64,000 bases of DNA from Cytospora piceicola (GCA_023375675.1 JALQBC010000014.1:682001-746000); one strand, 5' to 3'; shown: positions 21,455 to 32,132, numbered from the stretch's first letter. Notes: a model not told the origin generated them from the letters alone. A program made the numbers and translations.

Positions 21455-23182
21455 ATGCCTATCATCAGCACCCCCCGTAAGCCAATCCGGCTGGTCATTT
21501 TCGTGGCATTCGTCCTCCTTATCTCCTTCTACACTCTCTCGGATCGTTTCGGTTTAGAGGCTCCCCTTGCCATCTACACAAACCATCCATACGCCTACGT
21601 CCGCAGCAGTTTCGACTGGGCCCGCCGGAAACAAAAATACCCCGTGTCTTCCTACGAGAAACTCCCCAAGGAACCCCCTCACCGGCTACCCAAGATCCAA
21701 TACGACTTCAAGAAGGACGAGGGCTTGCAGGAGGCCCGCAGGAGCGAGGTCAAGAAGACCTTCCAGAAGTGCTGGAAGAGCTACCGGAAGCACGCGTGGG
21801 GCTTCGACGAGCTCACGCCCATCTCCCTACATGGCGCCGATACCTTCAGCGGGTGGGGCGCCACGCTGGTCGACTCGCTCGACGCCCTCTGGGTCATGGA
21901 CATGAAGCTCGAGTTCAGGGAGGCGGTGCACCACGTCGTCAGCATCGACTGGGACGCGCACCCGGACCACGAGGTCTGCAGCCTCTTCGAGACCAACATC
22001 CGCTACCTCGGCGGGCTCCTGGCCGCCTACGACCTCAGCGGCGAGCCGGTGCTGCTGCGCAAGGCGACCGAGCTGGGCAACATGCTCTACAGCGCCTTCG
22101 ACACGCCCAACCGCATGCCCGCCAACAGCTTCCACTTCGAGAGGGCCAAGGAGAGCCTCCTCCTGCCGTCCACGCGGGAGATCTCGGCCAACGTCGGCAG
22201 CCTGTCCCTCGAGTTCACGCGCCTGTCGCAGCTCACGGGCGACCCCAAGTTCTTCGACGCCGTCAGCAGGGTCAAGGCGCTGATGCAGAGGTCGCAGGGC
22301 GGCACCAAGCTGCCAGGCATGTGGCCGACCTTCCTGGACGTGCAGAACGGCTTCCTGACGCCCGACAACTCCTTCACCCTCGGGTCCATGGCCGACTCGC
22401 TGTACGAGTACCTGCCCAAGATGTACGCGCTGCTGGGCGGCCTGGACGACTCGTACCGCGACATGTACGTCAGGGCGATGGACACGGCCAAGGCCTTCCT
22501 CCTGTTCCGGCCCATGGTCCCGGGCGAGGACGCGGACATCCTCTTCTCCGGCACCGTGCTGTCCAACGGCCGGGACACGGTCGACCTCCTGCCGCAGGGC
22601 CAGCACCTGACCTGCTTCGTGGGCGGCATGTTCGCCATGGGCGGGAGGCTCTTCGGCATCGAGGAGGACCTGGAGATCGGCGCGAGGCTGGCGCGCGGCT
22701 GCGCCTGGGCCTACGAGGTCATGCCCACGGGCGTCATGCCGGAGGAGTTCACGCTGGTCCCGTGCAGGGAGGCAGACATGGCGAAGTGCGAGTGGGACGA
22801 GGAGAGGTGGGCCAAGGAAGGGAGGCCGAGCCTGCCCAAGGGCTTCTCCAGCATACGCGCCAAGGGCTATATGCTGCGGCCCGAGGCCATCGAGAGCGTG
22901 TTCTACCTGTACCGGATCACGGGCGATCCGGCCTGGCAAGACATGGCGTGGGACATGTTCACCTCGATCAAGAAGGCCACCGAGACCAAGTATGCGCACT
23001 CGGCCATCGAGGACGTCACGAAGGGGACCACGCCCAAGAAGCTGGACTCGATGGAGAGCTTCTGGCTTGCCGAGACGCTAAAGTACTTCTACCTTATCTT
23101 TTCGGAGCCGGATGTCATGAGTCTGGATGATTATGTGTTGAACACTGAGGCACATCCGCTACGGATCCCGAAGCCATCATAG
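21455..23182 (+). CDS. GH47 class I alpha-1,2-mannosidase (type II membrane)
   Basis: Intronless, 575 aa. A short cytoplasmic tail with basic residues (TPRKPIR) precedes a signal anchor (residues about 12-28), as in Golgi/ER processing mannosidases. The GH47 core is unmistakable: KSYRKHAWGFDEL, GWGATLVDSLDALWVM, FETNIRYLGGLL, HLTCFVGGMFAMGGR and GCAWAYEVMPTG (the two Cys that form the conserved disulfide), LRPEAIESVFYLYRITGDP (with an acidic residue of the catalytic centre) and LNTEAHPL, whose Thr binds calcium. The enzyme trims alpha-1,2-mannose from N-glycans in the secretory pathway. Length and anchor fit a Golgi mannosidase I better than an EDEM-type protein, which would be longer. An upstream in-frame start is not apparent. 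Confidence 0.93.
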   Translation: MPIISTPRKPIRLVIFVAFVLLISFYTLSDRFGLEAPLAIYTNHPYAYVRSSFDWARRKQKYPVSSYEKLPKEPPHRLPKIQYDFKKDEGLQEARRSEVKKTFQKCWKSYRKHAWGFDELTPISLHGADTFSGWGATLVDSLDALWVMDMKLEFREAVHHVVSIDWDAHPDHEVCSLFETNIRYLGGLLAAYDLSGEPVLLRKATELGNMLYSAFDTPNRMPANSFHFERAKESLLLPSTREISANVGSLSLEFTRLSQLTGDPKFFDAVSRVKALMQRSQGGTKLPGMWPTFLDVQNGFLTPDNSFTLGSMADSLYEYLPKMYALLGGLDDSYRDMYVRAMDTAKAFLLFRPMVPGEDADILFSGTVLSNGRDTVDLLPQGQHLTCFVGGMFAMGGRLFGIEEDLEIGARLARGCAWAYEVMPTGVMPEEFTLVPCREADMAKCEWDEERWAKEGRPSLPKGFSSIRAKGYMLRPEAIESVFYLYRITGDPAWQDMAWDMFTSIKKATETKYAHSAIEDVTKGTTPKKLDSMESFWLAETLKYFYLIFSEPDVMSLDDYVLNTEAHPLRIPKPS

Positions 23183-24237
23183 AGGACGGGTATAACGAAC
23201 AGTTTGTTTGACGGGAGTGGTGTCTTCTTGGACACATGTGCATACAGTTGAAACTGTGTATTTTTGGTTTAGGAGTTGAGCGGGTTGACATTTGCTGGTT
23301 CTGGGTTATTCTTCGGCTTCTTCAAGATAGATTTGCTGGTCATAGAGCTGAGACTGCCAGAAACGGGTGCCACATGAAGAGCACGCGGCATTTGCGGAAA
23401 CATGTAGGCGTGGTTAAAGACGATTGGGACATCCTACGGCGTTTTATAGGACTGGATTTTGGTTTAGATACATCTTGCAATGCGAGATAGATTACAGTAA
23501 TCCCTCTCATACACAGCGACTTGACATGCATGTGTCCATCCCTGCGGAACTCCGGATATTTTGCGTGAACGCATAGCTCAGGGCCATGGTCTTGGAAGGG
23601 AAGTTCGAATAGAGTTATATGATGGCTCGATGTAACCCCTGGGTAGCTGAAAACGTGGTTGATAAGCACGAGGGTTACATTATCCGCAAGCATAAACAGG
23701 CAAAAAGGCTATAGAGTTGGTGGGAATGCCAATATGAAGTGTGCAATATCTGGCTCGGTGTAGTGTATTCGTAGATATGTTTGTCCGAGGGGATTTAGTC
23801 CCTATCGTGCACATCTCCTACTTAATGTCCTCCTCCTTGAACTCCTTGGTTCTTCTGTCCATTACTTGTCACGCGCTCACAAGTTGGTCTCCAACTTGGC
23901 GTGTTCTCATTCTACATGCCGTGGGTGAGTTTTCTCAAACTGGACCGAGCCATAAATGCACACTCTCCCTTGGGACCTTCTCCCAATGGACATTGTTCTC
24001 ATACGTTGTCTCGAAGAGAAGCTGTCCTAGTCCGCAATCTGATGCATCGGCAGTCTCGTAATCGATGGCCTCCTAATCGAGGGCATACTAATCGCATTGC
24101 AGTGCCTGATACACCGTTTCGGAAAATGCGATACGGCGCATATTTCGGCATCTCCCTCGCCGCTTTGTCGCAACGCTCTGCGGTAGGCATGCAATGACTG
24201 TTATCTTTTGTTACTCATACAACAGCCCATGACGAGT
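23183..24237. other. Convergent intergenic, ~1.05 kb
   Basis: This lies between the 3' ends of the mannosidase and bHLH genes. No gene or repeat is recognised. Confidence 0.5.
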
Positions 24238-24781
24238 TCACGGGCCACTGCCATTTCCGCTCCCGCTGCGTTGCTGCAGGTGCTCGACGTTTACTTTGTT
24301 CAAGTCGATACGGAGTGGTCTGAGGGCACATGTTAGCTAGAGCCATCTTCGGACCTACCATCATGGCTGATGTGGCGGGACGATAAGGACCGTGACTCAC
24401 TCTTTCATCTCATCAGAGACCACGCCACCCCGTGCTTCAATCTGCTCGACAAGATGGCGCCGCTCCTCAATCTTCTCCAAGATGAACTGGACCGTGACGT
24501 TCAGAACGTGACCCTCGGAGCGCCCCTGGCCATCAAGACCGGGAACAAGGGAAGCCACCTTGTCGAAGCCATCGCGAATCGCTTGTCGGCGTTTCTGTTC
24601 TATGCGTCCATTTAGTATCAAAAAACACCGCAGCGCAGATTGCATCTCAGCATCTTAGACACATACCCGAGGAAATGTGGTTCTGCCGCTTCTGCTCCTC
24701 GGTCAACCGGGGCTTATCGTCTTGAGCGTTGTCGGTGTTTGAGACACCATGTGGAGGCGAAGACTGTTCTGGGGAGGACAT
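24238..24781 (-). CDS. Ino4-like basic helix-loop-helix transcription factor
   Basis: Hand-spliced from three exons on minus: 24781-24667, 24599-24401 and 24319-24238, 131 aa. Intron donors are GTATGT and GTGAGT; the second intron has a GCTAAC branch and CCTCAG acceptor, and phases agree. The basic region spans the first junction: RQNHISSEQKRRQAIRDGF carries the His-Glu-Arg pattern that reads E-box DNA. It is followed by helix 1 (DKVASLVPGL), a loop with GQGRSE, and helix 2 (LNVTVQFILEKIEERRHLVEQI). The short length and architecture match fungal Ino4-type partners, which in yeast dimerise with Ino2 to activate phospholipid synthesis genes. Target genes here are inferred only. No single reading frame covers the protein, so frame-only annotation would miss it. 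Confidence 0.82.
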
Positions 24782-25682
24782 TATAGATGTTGAAGTCGGC
24801 TGAGAAGGGATAATTGGTGTCTATCAGGGAGATTTAGGGACGCAACGGCCGGATTTGTCGTTATCGCACTGCAATGGGTCTCTGGAATGCCGACTCTTAA
24901 ACTCGCCGAGGTCAAGCAGAACTTTTCACTGGCCTCCATCAACGAAACCTTGTCTGTAGCGTTGTAGATGGTGACACAGTTGTTGGCCTTATTGCATTCA
25001 AATGGTTCTGTGACGACGAGTGAAATCTCATAAGCATGTGACTGCAGAATGTTGGTGGCGTCGAGAGAGAATCTGGGGATATGTTTATTATTGTTGAAGG
25101 TGGAAGAGCTCAAACAAATGCGTGACAATGGACCAAGGGGTCAGTATTCGTATGACGGATCTGATTGGGAAAATCCATAAAGAGCAGCGACAAAGATCGA
25201 TATCGATGGTTACTTAGTATGTGATGGTGGGTGGATATTGTGTATGGTGTTGAGAAGAGAGACCCAAGATTCACCATGATGGCTTGGCTTGCTAGGCTTG
25301 CAAAACAAGAGACATGTGACAGACCACCACAGAGTGCCTAGACGCAACGAGGACCACCTGGGCAGATCCCTGCAATCAGCTGCAGCTGCAGGCTGTTTTG
25401 TGGGGTAGTATTCACACCCGGGGCGTGTCTGGGCGTGTCTCTACTACTGTGTATGCACATTTGCCTCTGCAGGTCAGTCTCACCGTCAGCCCGGTTCAGC
25501 CCAGTTCAGCCCCTGAAAGCTTAGTGGGGCCGCCGCCTGGTCTGGACGTCACATCCCTGACTGGCTCAAATCGACGGGCCTTACAAGTATGTGAGTAGCT
25601 CCAGGTTGAGTTCTAAGGCTCTTCCTCCCCGGTTGATGTCTCTCACTCCAGTCTGTCCTTTCCAGATCTCACAGTCGCAATA
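24782..25682. other. Divergent intergenic, 0.9 kb
   Basis: Promoters of the bHLH gene (minus) and the Maf gene (plus). Short direct repeats occur near 25422-25442 and 25488-25510. No gene is seen. Confidence 0.5.
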
Positions 25683-26620
25683 ATGGCATACGCATCAGTA
25701 CCCTCCGAATCGACACCAGACTACATCCAGGCCGCCCGCGACCATGGCATCCGTCTCAGGCAAAGCGCCCCTATTCGCAAGGGGCCGCCACCCTTCGAGC
25801 TGCCCATCATCACCCACCTCAAGGGCAAGAGGGTCATCCTAGCTTCTGCCTCACCCAGGAGGAAAGCCCTGCTGGCACAGGTACGTGTAGTCCAAGCGAA
25901 CCGGACAGTAGACATCCCACAGGCCCATCCAGCATGCTGACGTATCCAACCCAACCCATACAGATCGGCCTCACCCACCTCGAGATCACCCCCTCCACCA
26001 AGCCCGAAGACCTCTCCAAGAAGGAGTACACACCGTACGAGTACGTCTCGGCCACGGCGCGGCAAAAATGCATGGACGTGTACGAGTCCGCCCTCGAGGC
26101 GCAGGCCAAGGCCGCCGGGTCCCGGGGCGCCACGGAGACGCCGGCCGACCCGGACCTGGTCATCGCGGCCGACACGGTCATCGTCACGCGCGACGGGCGC
26201 GTGCTCGAGAAGCCCAGGAACGAGCAGGAGCACGTCAAGATGCTGAAGCACCTGCGGGACACGCGGGTGCACAAGGTGCTGACGGCCGTGGTGTGCCTGG
26301 CCCCCAAGGCGGACGCGAGCCACCCGGGGTACGAGATCGCCGCCCACACGGAGGAGACCAAGGTGTTCTTTGCGCTGGAGAGCGATGGCCTGCCGGACGA
26401 CGTGATCGAGGCCTATGTCAAGAGCAGGGAGGGCGCGGACAAGGCTGGTGGGTATGCGGTGCAGGGCATCGGTGGGTTGTTCTTGGTGGAGAAGCTGGAG
26501 GGCAGCGTGGATAATGTGGTCGGGTTGCCGGTGCGGAAGACATTGGCGCTGGCGGAGAAGGTCATCTTCCAGCAGGGGGAGGAGGAGGTTCAGTGGAGTG
26601 ATGAGGAGGGAAACGAGTAG
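25683..26620 (+). CDS. Maf/HAM1-like nucleotide pyrophosphatase (septum-formation Maf family)
   Basis: Exons 25683-25880 and 25964-26620 (donor GTACGT, branch GCTGAC, acceptor ATACAG, phase 0) give 284 aa. A 45-residue N-terminal extension precedes the Maf domain, which shows the phosphate-binding ILASASPRRKALLAQ loop, the catalytic AADTVI motif, and GGYAVQGIGGLFLVEKLEG with the NVVGLPV ending. Maf proteins hydrolyse non-canonical or modified nucleoside triphosphates to monophosphates, a nucleotide-pool cleaning role; in animals the domain is fused in ASMTL. The C-terminus adds an acidic tail. It is probably cytosolic. Family call is firm; the exact nucleotide preference is not readable. Confidence 0.9.
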
Positions 26621-27489
26621 GGGTGGCCAAGAGGTGTGAGGTGGTATAAGATATCTAATAATGGCAGAAGCTGCTTGAGTGCTTCAAGATGGGCGCTGAG
26701 GAAAGGTCAGATGTATGCTCCAAACTGGGCTGGGAACTTGGTCTTCGAGCTCATCCCACTCTGGGTCTTATCATTTCATCCCATCTCGCCCCCCAACAAT
26801 TTGTTGCCTAATGCCGACCCCGCGCCTACCTGCCCTTATATACTGTCCCAGCTCCCCCTCCATCAAGGTTGGGGGTTGTTGGCGCAGCGGTTCACGCCGC
26901 GAGTTTGGCTCTATGATGAGTGCCCTTGGAAGCACTTCCCCGGTCTGGCAGGTCACTGAGTAAACCCGCATTCAACCCTCTAACGAGGGTAGACCTTTGG
27001 GTTCGAGCCTCCGTGCTGGTCACGGAATTCTTAACGGAATACCAAAAAGACGCCATAAGAACGTGTACAGTTTTTTTTTGTTGTTGTTTTCTTTCTATGT
27101 TCTTGCCCTTCGTTTCTTTTTGCTGTGTTGTGACATTGGTGGAGTTTCGAGGAAGCCTGTTGCGCGATCGCAGGATGTCGGTTCGACTCCTACCGAGGGG
27201 ATACTTGCTTTCTTTTTTCCTGTCGCTTTTTCTTCCAGACGGGGAGGAGAAGGGAGCAAAGCTGTCGATGCCAGTGACTGGTGATACATACTCAGCAAGT
27301 ATTCAGGCTGGGCGATACCCATTGGCCATCTGAGTTGGCGACTTCGATCGGTTCTGGTCCAACCAACGATCACTTCGTATATACCTTTATATCAGAACGG
27401 GCAAGCAAGCATTGCAGCTTTCTCGCTACAATATTTACTTCACACGAATAGGATGCAAGTAGTGGAGGGGGGTATCACGACTTTTGATT
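26621..27489. other. Convergent intergenic with two tRNA-like relics
   Basis: This contains pol III-style boxes: an A-box-like TTGGCGCAGCGG at 26879-26890 with a B-box-like GGGTTCGAGCC at 26999-27009 and a nine-T run at 27071-27079. A second TCGGTTCGACTCC lies at 27178-27190, preceded by a short hairpin (27156-27160 with 27170-27174) and followed by a T6 run (27213-27218). Neither folds into an intact cloverleaf with a paired acceptor stem. No protein gene is present. Confidence 0.5.
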
Positions 27490-29049
27490 CTATTGATATG
27501 TGTCTACTTGCTGTTTCAGGAACTGGAGCAGCTCTGTCGCTGTCATGGGTATGTCGTTCTTCTGGTCCTTCTTCGACGGAATGCCAGAAACGTTCACACT
27601 AACAGTCCCATTTTCCACATTCTTCGGGCCGACCACGACGATGGCACCGTATCCTTTGGACTTTGCCTCGCGGACCTTCAAGCCCACACTGCGAGGGCTG
27701 TCATCCAGGTCAACAGCCAGCTGCGACGGGTGGCTCACCGTCGCCGGGGCCGCCTCACCGTCTGCCAATGGCTCATGGCGGCTGTTCGCTGTACCCAGGA
27801 CGATGTCCATGGTTTCTCTCGCCATCTTCAACACTGGCTCCTTATCGTTGACAGTGATAATAGCCACCTGGCGAGGGTTCAGCCAGAACGGCCACTTGCC
27901 ATTGTAATGCTCTATCAAGAGTGCCATCAGCCTCTCCACGGAGCCCAGTATGGCCCTGTGTATCATGACCGGCCTTGCTCTGCCTACGCTGGCCTGCTGG
28001 GCCGGATCAGTGGCAGACACGCCCTTCTGTTCGAGCTCTGGGGCCGGCACGTCATACTCGAGCTCGAACCTCTTGGGGAGCTGGAAGTCCAGCTGTATCG
28101 TGGCCGTCTGGTGCTCCTTGCCATCGGAATCCTTCAAGATGATGTCGATCTTGGGCCCGTAGAAGGCGCCATCCCCCTCGTTCAAGGTCCAGGTCTGCCC
28201 CGTGCGGTTCAGTGCACTCTTCAGTGCGCCCTCCGCCTGGTCCCATTCTTCCAAGGTGCCGATGTAATGCTCCTCCGGCCTCGTGGATAGGACCAGTCTA
28301 TACTGCCCTAACTTGAACGTCTCGTATGCCTCTTTCACAAACTCAAGCGTCCGTCTGATTTCCTCCTCGATCTGCGACGGCCGACAGAAGATGTGTCCAT
28401 CGTCCTGGTGGAACCTCCTCACGCGGGTGAGACCGCTCAGCGCACCTGATACCTCGTTCCTGTGCAAGGGCGAGAAGTCGGCATATCGGATGGGTAGGTC
28501 ACGGTACGAGTGTCGGCGCGCGGCGAAGATGAGGCAGTGGCCGGGGCAGTTCATCGGTTTGAGGCCGTATTCGTCCTCCTCGCCCCCCTCGCCATCTGTG
28601 GTGTCGCGTCGGGATGGGCTCGAGCTCGTCACGGTGAACATGTCCTCGGCATAGTTCTCGAGGTGGCCCGACTTGGCCCACAGCGCCTTCTTGTAGATGG
28701 TCGGGGTGATGACCTCCTGGAAGCCATAGCGGACGTACTGACGGCGAAGGTATTCGATCAAGCGGTTGAAGATGCGGGCGCCGGCTGGCAGGAAGATGGG
28801 GCTTCCGGGACTGTAGATGGAGGTTGTGAAGAGCTCTTGTTGCACGCCAAGGTCGCGGTGATCAGCGGGTGGTTTTGGGAGGGGTTCTTTGGGAGGAGGG
28901 CAGTTCCCGCAATGCCGGAGCTGGAGCAGGCATGTTGGCGTTGCCGTTGCCGTTGGCAGTTGTAGCAGAGATTTTCGGGAGACTGTTGATCTCGTATAGG
29001 TGTGCCTTAAAGACCGCGATGAGGCTCTCACGATCCTTGTGGCCAACAT
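27490..29049 (-). CDS. MST1: Threonyl-tRNA synthetase, mitochondrial type
   Basis: Single exon, 519 aa. The N-terminus is Arg/Ser/Thr-rich with no acidic residue in the first 45 residues, fitting a mitochondrial presequence. The class II catalytic core follows: YGFQEVITPTIYKKALWAKSGH, YGLKPMNCPGHCLIF (zinc-ligand Cys), ADFSPLHRNEVSGALSGL with RRFHQDDGHIFC (motif 2), GDGAFYGPKIDI, and RPVMIHRAILGSVERLMALLIEHY (motif 3 with a zinc-ligand His). The anticodon-binding domain occupies the last ~100 residues. There is no TGS or N2 editing domain, as in yeast Mst1, so proofreading in cis is not expected. The protein charges mitochondrial tRNA-Thr. An exact TACCTAGGTA lies 26 bases upstream of the start. 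Confidence 0.93.
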   Translation of the reverse strand: MLATRIVRASSRSLRHTYTRSTVSRKSLLQLPTATATPTCLLQLRHCGNCPPPKEPLPKPPADHRDLGVQQELFTTSIYSPGSPIFLPAGARIFNRLIEYLRRQYVRYGFQEVITPTIYKKALWAKSGHLENYAEDMFTVTSSSPSRRDTTDGEGGEEDEYGLKPMNCPGHCLIFAARRHSYRDLPIRYADFSPLHRNEVSGALSGLTRVRRFHQDDGHIFCRPSQIEEEIRRTLEFVKEAYETFKLGQYRLVLSTRPEEHYIGTLEEWDQAEGALKSALNRTGQTWTLNEGDGAFYGPKIDIILKDSDGKEHQTATIQLDFQLPKRFELEYDVPAPELEQKGVSATDPAQQASVGRARPVMIHRAILGSVERLMALLIEHYNGKWPFWLNPRQVAIITVNDKEPVLKMARETMDIVLGTANSRHEPLADGEAAPATVSHPSQLAVDLDDSPRSVGLKVREAKSKGYGAIVVVGPKNVENGTVSVNVSGIPSKKDQKNDIPMTATELLQFLKQQVDTYQ

Positions 29050-29792
29050 GGCGGTGGTGCGCAGCCCGTTTCAATACCTAGGTAGACATTGTCCTTGTTC
29101 TGGACGTGTTGGAGAAAGTCACAGCCCGGCTTAGCTTCAACACAGCTCCGAGCCCGTTTCGGCGTCTTGTGGGTCTTAACTATGCTGCAAATCCCTGATC
29201 CCTGTCGAGTTAGTTACCGTTCGAGACTCTGCAGGTGTGCAGGGACCACATGACCTCGGAACAGGGGGTCACGACGCCCGCCAAACTCCGACGTCATCCG
29301 CCGTGACGGGGGACATTTGCGAAACGGTCCAAGTCTCCGTCCGCTTTCCACAAGCAGTGATAACATCCTACACGAAAGTACATGAAGAAAGTCGCCTGAT
29401 TTGCACACTTTCCTTCGAAATACGAATATCGATAGAGCTCTTCTGGTCTTCACCAAGACAACAAAGCTGCCTGCTCAAACCGTGACTCACCCCAACACAG
29501 ACAACATTGCTTCCTGTCTCGTCCATTTCCCGTCTTTGCTCTACGTCCACTCAAAAGCGAGTTGACAGTACCAGGCAACATATCAAATCGCGTTTCGCCA
29601 CGTCGCGCGTCACGTATCTTCCCAGCGTTGAGCTTTACCTTCCTTAATGCTTCAGGTCTTTCTGCGGTCTGCCGGTCCAACAGTGTTCTGATATATAAGA
29701 CCGCGAGACTGTCTCCGAACCGTGAAAGGAACGAAAGTCAAGTCACCCCCTCGAACGGCATCGCACTTGGAGAGCAGACAGGCCTAGAAAAG
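29050..29792. other. Divergent intergenic, 0.74 kb
   Basis: Promoters of MST1 and the downstream membrane protein gene; exact TACCTAGGTA at 29075-29084. The frame of the next gene stays open through 29562-29792, but the upstream residues look like 5' UTR translated by chance. Confidence 0.5.
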
Positions 29793-31568
29793 ATGAGCCG
29801 CCAACGAGCCCGGAAGCAGGAGCTTCCGGTTGAAGGTTCATGGCGCATGGTAGAAGGAGAGCACGACAGCTTTGACGCGTCCATAGTGGCGAACGACTAC
29901 CTGGACGATGAGGTGCCGTTATCAAGCGGGCCTTCACAGCTCTCAAATCTTTCTCAGCTCTCACAACTCTCACAACTCTCACAACTTTCAGCACAATCAC
30001 AAGGAAACTGGAACATTGGAGGGTCTCAGGACGACAGCACTATCCATGACTTTATCAGCCGAGCCGACGACGAGCGCGTTATCATGAGGTCGCCTTTCCA
30101 ACCATCTGTACCCGGAGCCGCCCGAAGGTCACCATACCAAAACAATGGAGATCTCTCGCCCGAACCCGAATTTTACATGCCCAGGGTCGAAATCGACGAC
30201 TCTCGCCGTGGATCGTCCACGGGCTCCTCCAGGACCATCAGGCCAAGCGATGCACAGAGACTCCGTCAACGTCAGGCTTCAAACGACGGGCGACGAAGCG
30301 GACCACCAAGGTCGATTTTTGCTAAGCCCGAACACCAGCCAAGTGTGGGCGAGAGGCTGTCCTCATCGCTTCCACATACGCTTTATGATATATTGGCCTG
30401 GGCCTTCGGCGTGGTAGGCATGGCCTTGAGACTCGCGCAGAAACCCCTAGCCATCGCACTCGCCATCTACTTTACATTCGGTGGCCTCATCCTCGCTCAA
30501 AACATGCTCACCAAATCCATTTACTCCTCCCTCTCACCCGTATGCCGCATACCCGGGGCGTCGTACCTCGATCTCCCGTTTTGTCCGCAGGGGCCGGACG
30601 TGCACCAGCCGACAGGGACCAAGCAGGCGGTGGAGTTCGACGGGCTGATGGACGTCCAGGAGCGCTTCGAGGAGGTCCTCGAGAAGAGCGCCAACGGCGT
30701 CTCCTTGCCCATGGAAATGAAGCGCTCCGAAGCTTCGATCCGCGATCTGCGCACCATGGTCCGATACAGCGACCTGCAGGGCAGGGAAGAGCTGGTCCTC
30801 GAGTTCGACGGGTTCATCGACACGGCGCGGTTTGCCTCCAACGACCTGCAGAGGTTCAACACCCACGTGGGCTCGGCAGTCGACTCCGTCATCAGCATCA
30901 ACAGGTGGACGAGCCGCTATCTCGACGGGCTGGTGGCCGCGGAGCAAGAGGGCAAAGGGTTGCTGAGCAACCTCGCCGAATGGGTGTTCTCGCCATTCCA
31001 GCCGGCCACATTCTCGGAGCGGGACTTGCTGGACAAGTACGTCGAGCACACGGCCCTCGTGAGCGACAAGATCGGCGACCTCATCATCGAGGCGCAGGCC
31101 GTCCTGCGGAGCCTCTCCCAGGCCGAGGACCACCTCGGCAGTATCTTCGACTTTGTCGCGCGCACGCAGAAGACGGTCCAGTCCCGCAAGGAGGAGGTCC
31201 TCTGGACGATCTGGACACTGGTGGGCGCCAACATACGGAAGATCCACAACTTCAACAGCCAGCTCTCCCTGCTCAAGCACGTCGACGCGCAGCGGAGCGA
31301 CGCGGTCAGGCAGGTTTCCGAGCTGATCCTGGAGCTGGAGAAGATCCAGGCCGGGCTGGACGACTTGCGTGATAGGGTCGCGGAGCCGGAGATTGCCATG
31401 GCGAAGATGGGTGGCCGGATGCCGTTGAGCGTGCACATCGAGACTATCAACCGTGGCGTGGAGAGGCTGGAGGATGCGAGGAGTCGGATCAGGGCGCTTG
31501 AGAATGATAAGATTAGGGAGGTCTTGGCTAGGGGCAAGCCCGAGGAGAGGTTGATTGGGTCTTCATGA
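29793..31568 (+). CDS. Conserved fungal membrane protein with coiled-coil C-terminus
   Basis: Single exon, 591 aa from the ATG at 29793 (MSRQRARKQE). An ATG 231 bases upstream is in frame, but that extension is basic, unpatterned and overlaps the likely leader, so the shorter form is preferred. The N-terminal 195 residues are polar and disordered, with a SQL tripeptide repeat (about residues 48-66). Two hydrophobic stretches (about 198-213 and 217-239) form a hairpin or a single long membrane segment. The C-terminal 330 residues are helical with coiled-coil character (RFEEVLEKS, ELILELEKIQAGLDDL, RVEKL-like ends) and no cysteine-rich or catalytic motif. It looks like a membrane-anchored structural or tethering protein. 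I do not recognise a named family. Confidence 0.8.
   Translation: MSRQRARKQELPVEGSWRMVEGEHDSFDASIVANDYLDDEVPLSSGPSQLSNLSQLSQLSQLSQLSAQSQGNWNIGGSQDDSTIHDFISRADDERVIMRSPFQPSVPGAARRSPYQNNGDLSPEPEFYMPRVEIDDSRRGSSTGSSRTIRPSDAQRLRQRQASNDGRRSGPPRSIFAKPEHQPSVGERLSSSLPHTLYDILAWAFGVVGMALRLAQKPLAIALAIYFTFGGLILAQNMLTKSIYSSLSPVCRIPGASYLDLPFCPQGPDVHQPTGTKQAVEFDGLMDVQERFEEVLEKSANGVSLPMEMKRSEASIRDLRTMVRYSDLQGREELVLEFDGFIDTARFASNDLQRFNTHVGSAVDSVISINRWTSRYLDGLVAAEQEGKGLLSNLAEWVFSPFQPATFSERDLLDKYVEHTALVSDKIGDLIIEAQAVLRSLSQAEDHLGSIFDFVARTQKTVQSRKEEVLWTIWTLVGANIRKIHNFNSQLSLLKHVDAQRSDAVRQVSELILELEKIQAGLDDLRDRVAEPEIAMAKMGGRMPLSVHIETINRGVERLEDARSRIRALENDKIREVLARGKPEERLIGSS
29936..29995 (+). repeat. Short in-frame repeat encoding Ser-Gln-Leu triplets
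   Basis: Nine-base units of the type CTCACAACT/CTCTCAGCT repeat in tandem within the membrane-protein gene and encode consecutive SQL tripeptides. Confidence 0.8.
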
Positions 31569-31972
31569 GCAAGCCATCGGGGCAATTTCTTTTTGGAAAA
31601 CGGATTGTGTTGATACCGGAAACTTTGGATCACCGGCATGTGGTGGGGGATACTGGTTTGGAAACTGGGGCGTTTGGTGGAAGGATGAATACAGTCGTGT
31701 TTGGTTACATATTAAGTACGTACTCCTATAGCCGGTCATTGTCATTTGCACTTTCTTTCATATGCAAAAATCACTAGCAAAAACATGATACCCAAACTTT
31801 AAACTTTGCGTTAGTTGATGCTCCGAATGCGCCCATGTTTGCATATTTTGGTGCTGCCCGGAGCAGCTCTGACACGTTCGTTGGCATTTGAGCCACTGGA
31901 AATTACAAAAAGTGTTGCTATCTTGATTGGCAAGGCTTATGACTAGAAGTATAGCTGTCATACATGTATATA

Positions 31973-32006
<34 letters not shown>

Positions 32007-32132
32007 GGCCATTCTGGGTCGTTCCAGTGTCCTCTACTCTGCGGTCCATATATATCACAATCTCTGACCTATATATACCCATACCGGTAATCGATCCAAT
32101 GACAGTCGCACTGTTATCACTAACAGTATTGA
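31569..32132. other. Intergenic, start of the decayed zone
   Basis: 3' flank of the membrane-protein gene; contains a TC microsatellite (31975-32004) next to ATATAT. No gene is seen. Confidence 0.5.
31975..32004. repeat. TC dinucleotide microsatellite
   Basis: Uninterrupted run of about 15 TC units. Confidence 0.9.

Noticed and set aside
21769..23130. 453- and 390-residue open frames overlapping the GH47 gene
   Set aside because: Low-complexity shadows of the mannosidase coding strand, with no conserved motif.
29562..29792. 77-residue N-terminal extension of the membrane coiled-coil protein
   Set aside because: In frame and open, but resembles untranslated leader; the MSRQRARKQE start is a better protein start.
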